Shown in pieces: positions 1 to 5,992 of a stretch of DNA of 9,456 bases. A program made the position numbers and the translations under genes. The stretch lies in contig JAUWLW010000071.1 of assembly GCA_030613505.1 (NCBI GenBank), forward strand, positions 1 to 9,456. Direction: 5' to 3'. The stretch is from Candidatus Zixiibacteriota bacterium. GTDB taxonomy: Bacteria; RBG-13-66-14; B26-G2; WVWN01. The notes under the pieces are model-generated. The model saw only the letters and a list, made by a program, of their open reading frames with translations, did no database searches and was not told where the DNA came from. Within the stretch, counting starts at the first letter, position 1. Each line of letters begins with the position of its first letter.

Positions 1-944
1 CGCCAAAGGCGTTCCGCCGCTAAAGCGTCCTTAGCGGTCTCCACTTTCCGCACGGCTGCCTTGCCCGCTATCGCCGCCGTCGCCGCCAACTCGTCGGCGA
101 CGGCAGCGCCCGGACCGTCGAACTCGAACATCAACGCCGCGGCCGCGCCCTCGTCCAGCACCCCCGCCTCCTTGGCGTTAACGCACTCGATGCAGCGCCG
201 GTCCAAAAACTCGAGTTTAGCGGGGAGGACACCGGCGCGCAATACGTCGCTCGCTACCGCCGCCGCCGTTCCGGCGTCGTCAAACGTAGCAACGGCCGCC
301 CCGGTAACCTCCGGCGCCGATAATACGCGAAGCCAAATACGAAGGAACACCGCCAAAGTACCCTCCGACCCGACGAGGACGCTGAGCACGTCCGGCTCGG
401 CCGGCTCGTCGCGGTAGAGCTCGCGGCCGCGCGAGGGGCTTAGGACTTCGACCGCGGCGACGTAATCGCGCGTCACGCCGTACTTAAGCGCGCGCGGGCC
501 GCCGGCGTTCGTCGCAACGTGCCCCCCGAGCGTCGACGCTTCGGCGCTGGCCGGGTCTACTGGGTAAAACGTACCGTAGTTCTTCAAGTAACGGTTAAGG
601 TCGTCGCCCACCACCCCCGGTTCAACAGCTACGACGCCGTCTTCGCCGCCCGCGACCCCTTTTAACCTATCGCATACGACGACGGCTCCCCCTCGAGCCG
701 GGACGGCGCCCCCGGCGTAGCCCGTTCCCGCGCCGCGCGGCGTCGTCGGGACCCCCTCGGCCCACAGCATCTCGCAAGCCCAAGCTAGATCTTCCACCGT
801 GCCTGGTACGACGACCGCGTCCGGTAAGTTCGGGTTCGCGGTCGCGTCGAAGGCGTGAACGTAGCGATCCGCGACACCGTCCAAAACCGCGGCGGCGCCC
901 ATACGCGATTTCAACCGCTTAGCTAATCTCCTAGGTAAGGCCAA
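1..944 (-). CDS. FAD-linked oxidase, glycolate oxidase GlcD / D-lactate dehydrogenase type (C-terminus cut off by window edge)
   Basis: Translating the minus strand from 944 gives an open frame of 314 codons that leaves the window without a stop. It matches FAD_binding_4 oxidases, which oxidise 2-hydroxy acids such as glycolate or D-lactate. Visible motifs are PRGAGTGYAGG (about residues 69-79, FAD pyrophosphate loop), the stretch 131-149 beginning DPASAEASTLGGH and ending ATNAGG, and GSEGTL (192-197). The start of the C-terminal oxidase domain, including PAKLEFLD, follows. The family is usually about 450-480 residues, so roughly a third is missing. I start it at TTG 944-942 because AAAAGGAG lies 7 nt upstream and the added residues resemble the family's usual N-terminal helix. 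ATG at 902-900 is the alternative and has no SD. The gene lies 4 bp after the nucleosidase gene, so the two are probably cotranscribed. The family call is firm; the substrate is unknown. A GlcF-like iron-sulfur partner could lie beyond the left edge. Confidence 0.9.
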   Translation of the reverse strand, partial: MALPRRLAKRLKSRMGAAAVLDGVADRYVHAFDATANPNLPDAVVVPGTVEDLAWACEMLWAEGVPTTPRGAGTGYAGGAVPARGGAVVVCDRLKGVAGGEDGVVAVEPGVVGDDLNRYLKNYGTFYPVDPASAEASTLGGHVATNAGGPRALKYGVTRDYVAAVEVLSPSRGRELYRDEPAEPDVLSVLVGSEGTLAVFLRIWLRVLSAPEVTGAAVATFDDAGTAAAVASDVLRAGVLPAKLEFLDRRCIECVNAKEAGVLDEGAAAALMFEFDGPGAAVADELAATAAIAGKAAVRKVETAKDALAAERLW

Positions 945-959
945 CGCCCTACTCCTTTT
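942..959 (-). promoter_or_regulatory. Strong ribosome binding site with TTG start codon for the FAD oxidase
   Basis: On the minus strand AAAAGGAG (959-952) is followed after 7 nt by TTG (944-942). The SD overlaps the last codons of the upstream nucleosidase gene, whose TAG stop is at 951-949. This arrangement suggests translational coupling. It decides the oxidase start, since the first in-frame ATG (902-900) has no SD. Confidence 0.7.
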
Positions 960-1749
960 GCTCCAGTGGCGGTAAGGGCTCCGGCAGGTTACTCACAATA
1001 TCGACCGCGACGTCGGCCAATCCGTCGAAACTCCCGTACAAGTCGCCGTACGGGAAGCGGCCGTCGCCGAAGGGGTCGAGGCCCGCGGCGCGAACGTCGC
1101 TTACCGCCATCACGGCGAGGGCGTGGGCGCCGGCTGCGCGGGCCAGTTGGTAAATTACGCTGGTCTCCATGTCTACCGCCGCGGCCCGCCGCCGCCATTC
1201 CCGGTGCATCTCGTCCGTCTGGTGGTGGAACGTATCCACCGTAGCTACGGCGACGTTGTGGTGCCGGTCCCCGGGGCGACGCGCCAAGACTTTTCCTGCC
1301 AATTCCAAAAGCAGCGGCGACGCGGAAACGTCGGCGTCGCCCGCGGTAAGCCGCGTGGTGTTGTCGAACGGGACCGCGCGCTCGGCGACGACGACGTCGC
1401 CCACCTTCATGCCCGGCTCGAGGCCGCCGCAGATATCAACCCTCAACAATACTCTGGCGCCGACGCCCAAGCAAGCGAAGACTTTTCCCTCCGCCGACGG
1501 CGCGCCGACGCCGGTATTCACGACCGAGACGTCGCGGCCTGCAACCGAGCCATAAAAAGTGTCGCCGCGTTTCTTAGGCCGCCGGAGCGCAGAAGCCAAA
1601 CGCGACATCATATGCCGCGTCACCGGCAATAAGACGACCGGGGCGACGGCCGCGGTACCCAACTCGGCCCGGGCTACCTTTACGGCCCGGCTCCGCGAGC
1701 GAGCCGCGGCACCGTACAAATTGCCCAACAAACGGCTTTTAATGCTCAT
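949..1749 (-). CDS. Phosphorylase-superfamily enzyme (nucleoside phosphorylase or nucleosidase)
   Basis: This 266-residue protein has the PNP_UDP_1 fold signature. Such cytoplasmic enzymes split the N-glycosidic bond of nucleosides with phosphate or water, in salvage pathways. Visible parts are a nucleotide-binding strand and turn (VNTGVGAPSAEG, about 77-88), RVDICGGLEPGMKVGDVVV (103-121, the phosphate/ribose region), VDMETS (192-197, ribose-binding Met-Glu) and AVSD (215-218). The Asp of the SD pair (D218) is the residue that protonates N7 in purine enzymes, which favours a purine-type substrate. In uridine phosphorylases the 103-109 segment reads RxGTxG; here a GT-equivalent pair is D105-I106, so phosphate binding may be altered and hydrolysis is possible. 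The N-terminal 45 residues are basic and variable, so the true start could be further in; ATG 1749 has no SD. The gene heads a likely two-gene operon with the FAD oxidase. The superfamily is sure; substrate and reaction are not. Confidence 0.82.
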   Translation of the reverse strand: MSIKSRLLGNLYGAAARSRSRAVKVARAELGTAAVAPVVLLPVTRHMMSRLASALRRPKKRGDTFYGSVAGRDVSVVNTGVGAPSAEGKVFACLGVGARVLLRVDICGGLEPGMKVGDVVVAERAVPFDNTTRLTAGDADVSASPLLLELAGKVLARRPGDRHHNVAVATVDTFHHQTDEMHREWRRRAAAVDMETSVIYQLARAAGAHALAVMAVSDVRAAGLDPFGDGRFPYGDLYGSFDGLADVAVDIVSNLPEPLPPLEQKE

Positions 1750-1765
1750 CGCGGCGCGGCGTCAC

Positions 1766-1794
1766 TTGACAATCAACCCGGTTAAGTTTAATAT
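1766..1794 (+). promoter_or_regulatory. Sigma70-type promoter candidate for the NHL lipoprotein
   Basis: A consensus -35, TTGACA (1766-1771), is followed after 17 bp by TAATAT (1789-1794). An alternative -10, TTTAAT (1787-1792), has a better hexamer but only 15 bp spacing. The region is AT-rich within GC-rich surroundings. Transcription would start near 1800-1802, only about 10 nt before ATG 1811. It overlaps the divergent minus-strand promoter region, so polymerases could compete. Confidence 0.55.
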
Positions 1795-1810
1795 CCGACG
1801 CATCCCAAAT

Positions 1811-2701
1811 ATGCGTCTACATTATACCATACCGGCTTTCCTACTAGCGCTGTCGTGCGCCCCCCCAGAACCCGCGGAGTGCTACGTCGACGTCGGTCGC
1901 CTGAACCTACCCAACGATTCGTGGGAGCCCGCGGCAATTGCCGTCGCCCCGGACGGAACGGTGTACGTCGGCGACTCGTCGCTCAATTGCGCGGTTCAGA
2001 TATTCGACGCGGACGGCGTATACCTCGGCGCTATCGGCGGCCTGGGGAAAGGGCCCGGCGAGCTCTTCGTCCCGACCGACGTAGCCGTCGGCCCCGGCGG
2101 TAAAATATACGTCGCGGAATTCGGAACCCACCGCGTCTCGGTCTTCCGCGCCGACGGTACTTTCGTCAAGGCCGTAGGCGAGCGCGACCTCGTCGCGCCC
2201 TTCGGCGTAGCCGTGGGTATGGACGGAAAGATGTACGTCGCCGACGTCGAAGCCGGGGGCCTTTTAGTATTCTCGCCCGAAGGAGTACTCCTGGAGACTT
2301 GGGGAGAAGACCGCGACACGGGTAAAATACTGGACGTCGCCGTCGCTCCCGACGGCGGCGTAGCGTACGCGCCCGGGGCCGCGGGCGAAGTTTTATTATT
2401 TACGCCCGGCCGAGCCGACCCGCTTCGTTTAAAAACGGGGGAAGACGCCGCGTCGGCACCGGCTGAAGTCGCGTTCGGCCCTCGAGGGGAATTATTCATC
2501 CTCGGCCGACGTACGGATGCCGGCGGCACGTTGGAAAATTTCGTCGCGAAATTCTCGCCCAAAGGGGAATTGCTCGAGGAGGTCCCGCTTTCGCTGACCT
2601 CCCCTTCGGCCGTCGCGGTTGCGCCCGACGGCACTATGTACGTGGCCGACGGCCCCCGCCGCGAAGTACGGATATATCGGCCCCGGCAAAGCGACAACTA
2701 A
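1811..2701 (+). CDS. NHL-repeat lipoprotein, six-bladed beta-propeller
   Basis: This is a 296-residue envelope protein. The N-terminus MRLHYTIPAFLLALSC is a short lipoprotein-type signal peptide, and Cys16 is the likely lipidated residue; the lipobox ALSC is acceptable but not ideal. The rest is six NHL-like repeats of about 42-48 residues, each with a core such as VAVAPDGTMYVAD followed by VxIFDADG. They begin near residues 40, 86, 130, 174, 217 and 265, enough for a complete six-bladed propeller. NHL propellers usually bind proteins, glycans or other ligands; no catalytic residues are recognisable and the ligand is unknown. The frame stays open upstream to 1559, but that stretch is antisense to the nucleosidase gene, so I start at ATG 1811, where the signal peptide begins. 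There is no SD upstream. It is the only plus-strand gene here and converges with another repeat protein. Confidence 0.85.
   Translation: MRLHYTIPAFLLALSCAPPEPAECYVDVGRLNLPNDSWEPAAIAVAPDGTVYVGDSSLNCAVQIFDADGVYLGAIGGLGKGPGELFVPTDVAVGPGGKIYVAEFGTHRVSVFRADGTFVKAVGERDLVAPFGVAVGMDGKMYVADVEAGGLLVFSPEGVLLETWGEDRDTGKILDVAVAPDGGVAYAPGAAGEVLLFTPGRADPLRLKTGEDAASAPAEVAFGPRGELFILGRRTDAGGTLENFVAKFSPKGELLEEVPLSLTSPSAVAVAPDGTMYVADGPRREVRIYRPRQSDN
1821..1829 (-). promoter_or_regulatory. Extended -10 promoter candidate for the nucleosidase-oxidase operon
   Basis: The minus strand reads TGGTATAAT from 1829 to 1821. This is a perfect TATAAT hexamer with the TGn extension, which lets sigma70 polymerase work without a good -35, and no good -35 is seen. 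Transcription would begin near 1814, leaving a leader of about 65 nt before ATG 1749. The site lies inside the first codons of the divergent lipoprotein gene. Confidence 0.5.
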
Positions 2702-2722
2702 AATAGACGCCGGGCGCCGTCG

Positions 2723-2748
2723 AAAAAAAGCCGGCTCGTCGAGCCGGC
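2723..2748 (-). terminator. Rho-independent terminator between convergent genes
   Basis: A perfect inverted repeat, GCCGGCTCG / CGAGCCGGC around one central T (2730-2748), is flanked on the left by seven A (2723-2729). Read on the minus strand, this is a GC-rich stem followed by seven U, a strong terminator 18 bp beyond the stop of the secreted repeat protein. On the plus strand the stem is followed by CTTATAATT, so it may also end the lipoprotein transcript, less efficiently. Confidence 0.85.
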
Positions 2749-2765
2749 CTTATAATTCTGAACCG

Positions 2766-3503
2766 TTAGTGATACAACGCTTTAACCCGGCCGAAAGACG
2801 CCGGCGCAACCGCGGGATATCCGCCGAAGTCGGCCTTGTACACGTCGCCGGTACCGCCCTTGCTCGTTACCCACAAGTAATCGCCGTCGAAGCCGAGGCC
2901 CCAGGGTTCACCGGCCGGGAACGAGTATGACGCCACTAAGGAACCGGTGGTGGTGAGTCGGTATAGCGTGGGCTGGTTGTACTCGGCGGTCCACAGGTAG
3001 TAACCGTCGAAGGCGACGCCGGTAGGGCGCCAACTGGTGCCGAAAGACCCTACTAACGAGCCGGCTTTAGTGGCCCAACCCAAAACGCTTTGATAAGAGC
3101 TCAGCCACAGGTAAGAGCCGTCCCACCCTACGCCGACGGTCCGCGCGAGCGGCGACTTCCAAGACGATACAACGGAACCCGTTTCCGTAGCCTGATACAA
3201 ATAGTATTCCAAAGCAGCGTCGAGCGCGTCGTACCACAAGTACGAGCCGTCGTACGCGCAACCGAATAAGCCGGTGGTATTGACCTTGAAGGAAGATAGG
3301 ACGCTGCCGGAAGCGGGGTCGCACTTGAACATTATCTCTTTGCCGGTTTCGTTGCACGATACCCATATGTACGAGCCGTCGTACGTAACGCCGTACGGCT
3401 TCTGGGCCGGCGAAGGCCACGACGAAACGATGGATATATCGGCGAAAGCGGCGCCCGCTGCCGCGACGGCGGCGGCTAAAACCAAAGAACTTTTTAATAT
3501 CAT
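2766..3503 (-). CDS. Secreted five-repeat (DGSYLW) beta-propeller-like protein
   Basis: This 245-residue protein has a Sec signal peptide (basic K4, hydrophobic 6-20, probable cleavage after AFA at 21). The mature part is nearly all repeats. A G-x-x-[YWF]-DG-x-Y-[LI]-W core occurs at residues 38-47, 81-90, 124-133, 162-171 and 202-211, with DG spacings of 43, 43, 38 and 40. Between the cores a GS[VL][VL] strand appears at about 66, 109, 148 and 187. The protein begins with a matching strand (IVSSW) and ends with a partial one. This pattern suits a beta-propeller of about five blades, akin to YncE/NHL-type repeats. No enzyme motif is seen and the function is unknown; binding of a surface or extracellular partner is a guess. 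I start at ATG 3503 rather than ATG 3539 because a full SD lies just upstream and the signal peptide begins there. Confidence 0.8.
   Translation of the reverse strand: MILKSSLVLAAAVAAAGAAFADISIVSSWPSPAQKPYGVTYDGSYIWVSCNETGKEIMFKCDPASGSVLSSFKVNTTGLFGCAYDGSYLWYDALDAALEYYLYQATETGSVVSSWKSPLARTVGVGWDGSYLWLSSYQSVLGWATKAGSLVGSFGTSWRPTGVAFDGYYLWTAEYNQPTLYRLTTTGSLVASYSFPAGEPWGLGFDGDYLWVTSKGGTGDVYKADFGGYPAVAPASFGRVKALYH
3240..3385 (-). repeat. DNA-level repeat inside the five-blade gene
   Basis: The 17-mer GTACGAGCCGTCGTACG (as read on the plus strand) occurs at 3240-3256 and again at 3369-3385, exactly 129 bp (43 codons) apart. It encodes the YDGSY core of blades 1 and 2. Diverged copies encode the other three blades near 3110, 2999 and 2877. 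Identity at codon level suggests blade amplification or gene conversion. Confidence 0.7.
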
Positions 3504-3515
3504 CTCGACCTCCTT
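3504..3515 (-). promoter_or_regulatory. Consensus ribosome binding site of the five-repeat protein
   Basis: AAGGAGGT (3515-3508, minus strand) is fully complementary to the 16S rRNA tail and lies 4 nt before ATG 3503-3501. It is the best SD in the window and fixes this start over the upstream in-frame ATG at 3539. Confidence 0.8.
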
Positions 3516-3620
3516 AACGCTACTATGTACTTCTCCCAAAGTGAAAAACTATAAATAGCGCAGCCACTTTTAAATAGCTTCGACCGTCGAGGGTTAAACG
3601 TTGCGCGCGTTGGAACCCGT
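3516..3620 (-). other. Intergenic leader between the GAF gene and the five-repeat gene, with weak promoter and hairpin candidates
   Basis: This stretch holds no gene. On the minus strand TATAGT (3553-3548) could be a -10 element about 45 nt before the start, but no convincing -35 precedes it. Just after the GAF stop, 3618-3591 can fold into an imperfect hairpin (GGGTT/AACCC enclosing AACG/CGTT), followed by a short palindrome at 3590-3580. Neither has a U-tract, so I see no clear intrinsic terminator, and read-through from the chemosensory operon is possible. Confidence 0.3.
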
Positions 3621-4487
3621 TTACGCTCCGCCGCGGGTAATCTTCAATAAATCCAAGAACGAGCGGAAGGTCTCGAGTTTTCGTTCGGAGAGGGCGTACA
3701 GTTTAGAAGAATAAAGGGCGGTCGCGGCGTGTCCGGCCAATAAGTCGAATAATTTGAAATCGATGGACGTGAAACTGTCCTTCTGGCGGAGCAACCTATA
3801 TATCGATATTACGCCGATTAAGCGGTCCTGTATCTTAGCAGGTATGCAGGCTATCGGCTCGCCGTCCTTTTCGGCCCGGCGCTGCTTCGCTTCGTCCGTT
3901 ATGTAGTAGGATTCGCTTAGGCCGGCAACCTTCCCTTGGAGCCCTTCGCCGATTATTATCGGGCGCCTTTCCTCTTTCGTAAGGCCTTCGTACGCTACGC
4001 ACTCCAAACGCTCGGTCTCCTCGTCGAAGATGAACACGCCGAGCTTCTCCGCACCTATAAGGTTGATTACGATTTCAACGACTATACGCAGAACTTCGCC
4101 GAAGTCGAGGGTGGAATGGAGCTGGTAAGAGGCGACGTACAGGTTGGCCAGGCTAGTATTCTGCTCTTCGATCTCGACGTACTTCTTGGCGAAGTCAATG
4201 TTTTCCGTTTTTATGGCGTTCAATTCGCCGGCTAATTTCCGGTACCGGTCACGCAAGCCGTTATAGGCGGCCGCGAGCTCGTCGTACTTGTTCTTCGGCT
4301 CGGGGGCGTCGCCGCCCGCCGCCGTACCCAAGCCCGGCCCTTCGCCGACCTGCCTTTGCAGCCGGTTTATCGCGGCCCGGAGCTCCGAGTTCTCCTTGAG
4401 CAACTGCTCCGTGAACACTTTGCCCTGTTCAAAAACGTCGAGCAGGTATTCGCCCTGCGCCTTCTTATCCTTTGCCCCATCAGTCAT
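3621..4487 (-). CDS. Coiled-coil and GAF-domain protein, last gene of the chemosensory operon
   Basis: This 288-residue soluble protein has no signal peptide or membrane segment. Residues about 20-48 (FEQGKVFTEQLLKENSELR and onward) and 66-117 are heptad-like and charged, predicting two coiled-coil stretches split by a Gly/Pro/Ala linker at 49-64. A GAF domain follows at about 118-265: it opens with SYQLHSTLDFGEVL, has core strands LGVFIFDEETERLECVAYEG and IGEGLQGKV, and ends in a helix around DLLAGHAATALYSSKLY. GAF domains bind small molecules or act as dimeric signalling modules. No kinase, GGDEF or DNA-binding domain is attached, so any output must pass through partners. The position, 36 bp after the CheY-like gene, suggests a role in the same pathway as a cytosolic sensor, scaffold or receiver target. 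The ATG has no clear SD. The domain call is firm; the role is inferred. Confidence 0.85.
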   Translation of the reverse strand: MTDGAKDKKAQGEYLLDVFEQGKVFTEQLLKENSELRAAINRLQRQVGEGPGLGTAAGGDAPEPKNKYDELAAAYNGLRDRYRKLAGELNAIKTENIDFAKKYVEIEEQNTSLANLYVASYQLHSTLDFGEVLRIVVEIVINLIGAEKLGVFIFDEETERLECVAYEGLTKEERRPIIIGEGLQGKVAGLSESYYITDEAKQRRAEKDGEPIACIPAKIQDRLIGVISIYRLLRQKDSFTSIDFKLFDLLAGHAATALYSSKLYALSERKLETFRSFLDLLKITRGGA

Positions 4488-4507
4488 AACGGTTTTGACC
4501 CGCTTCG

Positions 4508-4523
4508 CGGCGTTGCTTCGCCG
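4508..4523 (-). other. Small intercistronic hairpin between the CheY-like and GAF genes
   Basis: Directly after the CheY-like stop codon the minus strand reads CGGCG, a six-base loop, then CGCCG, giving a 5-bp GC stem. GCGAAGC occurs twice in this 36-bp gap. No U-tract follows, so it is not a standard terminator. It might affect mRNA stability or translation of the SD-less GAF gene. Confidence 0.3.
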
Positions 4524-4901
4524 TTAACTAAGCCTGAGTAATCGGTTTATTTTATCCAGCAATTCCAACTTCCTTACGGGCTTGAAGACGTAATCATCAC
4601 ACCCGGCGTCGAGACAACGCTCGACGTTTTCGGCTTCACTCCGCGCCGTAACGATGATTACCGGAATACTTTTGAGTTCCGGGTCCCCCTTCATAACGCG
4701 GCAAGCCTCAATACCGTCCATCACCGGCATGAAAACATCGAGCAAAACGAGATCCGGCCGCTCGCGACGGGCTTTTTCAACAGCCTCTGCCCCGTTTTTG
4801 GCCGTCAAGAAGTCGAAATTCTGACCGGCCAGAAGCGTCTTCAGAAATAACAGGATCGTATCCGTATCGTCAACCAGAAGTATCTTTTTTCGTTCTTTCA
4901 T
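4524..4901 (-). CDS. CheY-like single-domain response regulator
   Basis: This 125-residue protein is one complete receiver domain and nothing else. The acidic pair D11-D12 (LLVDDT), phosphoacceptor D55 (LVLLDVFMP), switch threonine T85 (IIVTAR) and invariant K107 (DDYVFKP) are all present, so it should be phosphorylatable. In this operon the donor would be the CheA encoded two genes upstream. As it has no output domain, it would act by binding a target, such as a motor, an enzyme or possibly the GAF protein downstream, or serve as a phosphate sink. It starts 24 bp after cheB; AGGAG (4918-4914) lies 12 nt before the ATG, a long spacing. It may not be a flagellar CheY, since no motility genes are seen; PilG/PilH-like or FrzZ-like roles are equally open. 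Confidence 0.9.
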   Translation of the reverse strand: MKERKKILLVDDTDTILLFLKTLLAGQNFDFLTAKNGAEAVEKARRERPDLVLLDVFMPVMDGIEACRVMKGDPELKSIPVIIVTARSEAENVERCLDAGCDDYVFKPVRKLELLDKINRLLRLS

Positions 4902-4925
4902 GCCGGGTGCGAGCTCCTCACTTCC

Positions 4926-5978
4926 CTACGACGTAAGAGAAACTATCTCGGCGGCCATATCCTGGAGCGGCAACACTTTGTCCACCACGCCCGCCGCCAC
5001 CGCCTCCTTAGGCATCCCGTATATAACGGCGCTCGTCTCGTCCTGAGCGAACGCAAGGCCGCCCGCGCGCTTCACCTCTGCTAAGCCGGCCACGCCGTCC
5101 TTACCCATACCGGTCAGTAAAGCTCCGACGCAGCGGGAACCCCACGTTCTTGCCGCGGCCGTAAAGAGGCGGTCGATGGAGGGTTTATGACCCTTTTCGG
5201 GTGGGCCGTCGTCCAAAGCGATAAGGCCGTCTTGGTCAACGACCATATGGTACCCGTCGGGCGCGAAATAAACCGTGGCCGGTTGCGGTTCCTCGCCAGC
5301 CGCGGCGATTTTGACGTGTAGTCCCGACCCCTGGCCCAACCATTCGGCAAGGCCCGCCACGAAACCCGGCGCTATATGTTGTACTACCAACACCGGGGCC
5401 GGGAACTTTTCCGGTAGATGCGAGAATATCTTCTCAAGCGCGGCCGGGCCCCCGGTCGAACTGCCGATAAGCACCACCGGGCCTTTTTCGCCGCCCCGCA
5501 AAACGGCTTTCGGCAAGCGCGTACGACGGCGCAGCCTCGCCTCGGGCATTCGGCGAACGACCTTTACTTCGCTCATCGTCTTTACGGCCCTAATAAGCCT
5601 CCCCCGCATGGCCTCGTAATCTTTTTGGCCTATACCCTTCGGTTTTTCGATAATTTCGAGCGCGCCGGCACGTAACGACTCAAAGGTTATATCCAAATCT
5701 TTCACGTTAACGCTCGCGCTCACGACTACGATGGGCGTCGGCGTTTCCTCCATAATCCTGCGGGTAGCGACGAGGCCGTCCATCTTGGGCATCCGGACGT
5801 CCATCGTTATGAGGTCGGGCTTGAGCGACTTTGCCATCGCAACCGCCTCGACGCCGTCGTACGCCACCCCGACTACCTCGATATCGGGGTCCGTCGTTAG
5901 AACGTCGACTAAAACTCGCGCCACGACGGCGGAATCTTCCGCTACCAAAACCCGGATAGGCCGTATCTTCTCTTCCAT
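4926..5978 (-). CDS. cheB: Chemotaxis protein-glutamate methylesterase CheB
   Basis: This is a 350-residue, full-length CheB. The N-terminal receiver (about 7-125) has E14-D15, phosphoacceptor D60 (LITMDVRMPKMDG), S87 and K112 (EKP). A short Arg-rich linker (about 140-160) joins it to the methylesterase domain (167-348). That domain has its catalytic Ser in GSSTGGP (S174), His in VVQHI (H201) and Asp in MGKDG (D294). It removes methyl groups from, or deamidates, receptor glutamates in the cytoplasm. Activity rises when CheA phosphorylates the receiver, giving adaptation. It starts 14 bp after the cheA stop; an AAGG-type SD overlaps that junction. The matching methyltransferase CheR is not in the window. 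The assignment is secure. Confidence 0.97.
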   Translation of the reverse strand: MEEKIRPIRVLVAEDSAVVARVLVDVLTTDPDIEVVGVAYDGVEAVAMAKSLKPDLITMDVRMPKMDGLVATRRIMEETPTPIVVVSASVNVKDLDITFESLRAGALEIIEKPKGIGQKDYEAMRGRLIRAVKTMSEVKVVRRMPEARLRRRTRLPKAVLRGGEKGPVVLIGSSTGGPAALEKIFSHLPEKFPAPVLVVQHIAPGFVAGLAEWLGQGSGLHVKIAAAGEEPQPATVYFAPDGYHMVVDQDGLIALDDGPPEKGHKPSIDRLFTAAARTWGSRCVGALLTGMGKDGVAGLAEVKRAGGLAFAQDETSAVIYGMPKEAVAAGVVDKVLPLQDMAAEIVSLTS

Positions 5979-5992
5979 CGGCGTGTTATCCC

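Noticed and set aside
61-417. A plus-strand open frame (118 codons) rich in Ala/Ser/Pro at the left edge
   Set aside because: The opposite strand encodes conserved FAD oxidase motifs through this whole stretch, and the plus-strand product is low complexity.
1559-1810. N-terminal extension of the NHL lipoprotein (84 codons upstream in frame)
   Set aside because: It runs antisense through the nucleosidase gene, would bury the lipoprotein signal peptide inside the protein, and lies upstream of the promoter candidate.
2751-2756. TATAAT on the plus strand
   Set aside because: It lies in the tail of the terminator hairpin, has no -35, and no plus-strand gene follows.
3504-3539. Twelve-codon N-terminal extension of the five-repeat protein (ATG 3539)
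   Set aside because: The full consensus SD at 3508-3515 and the signal peptide both point to ATG 3503.
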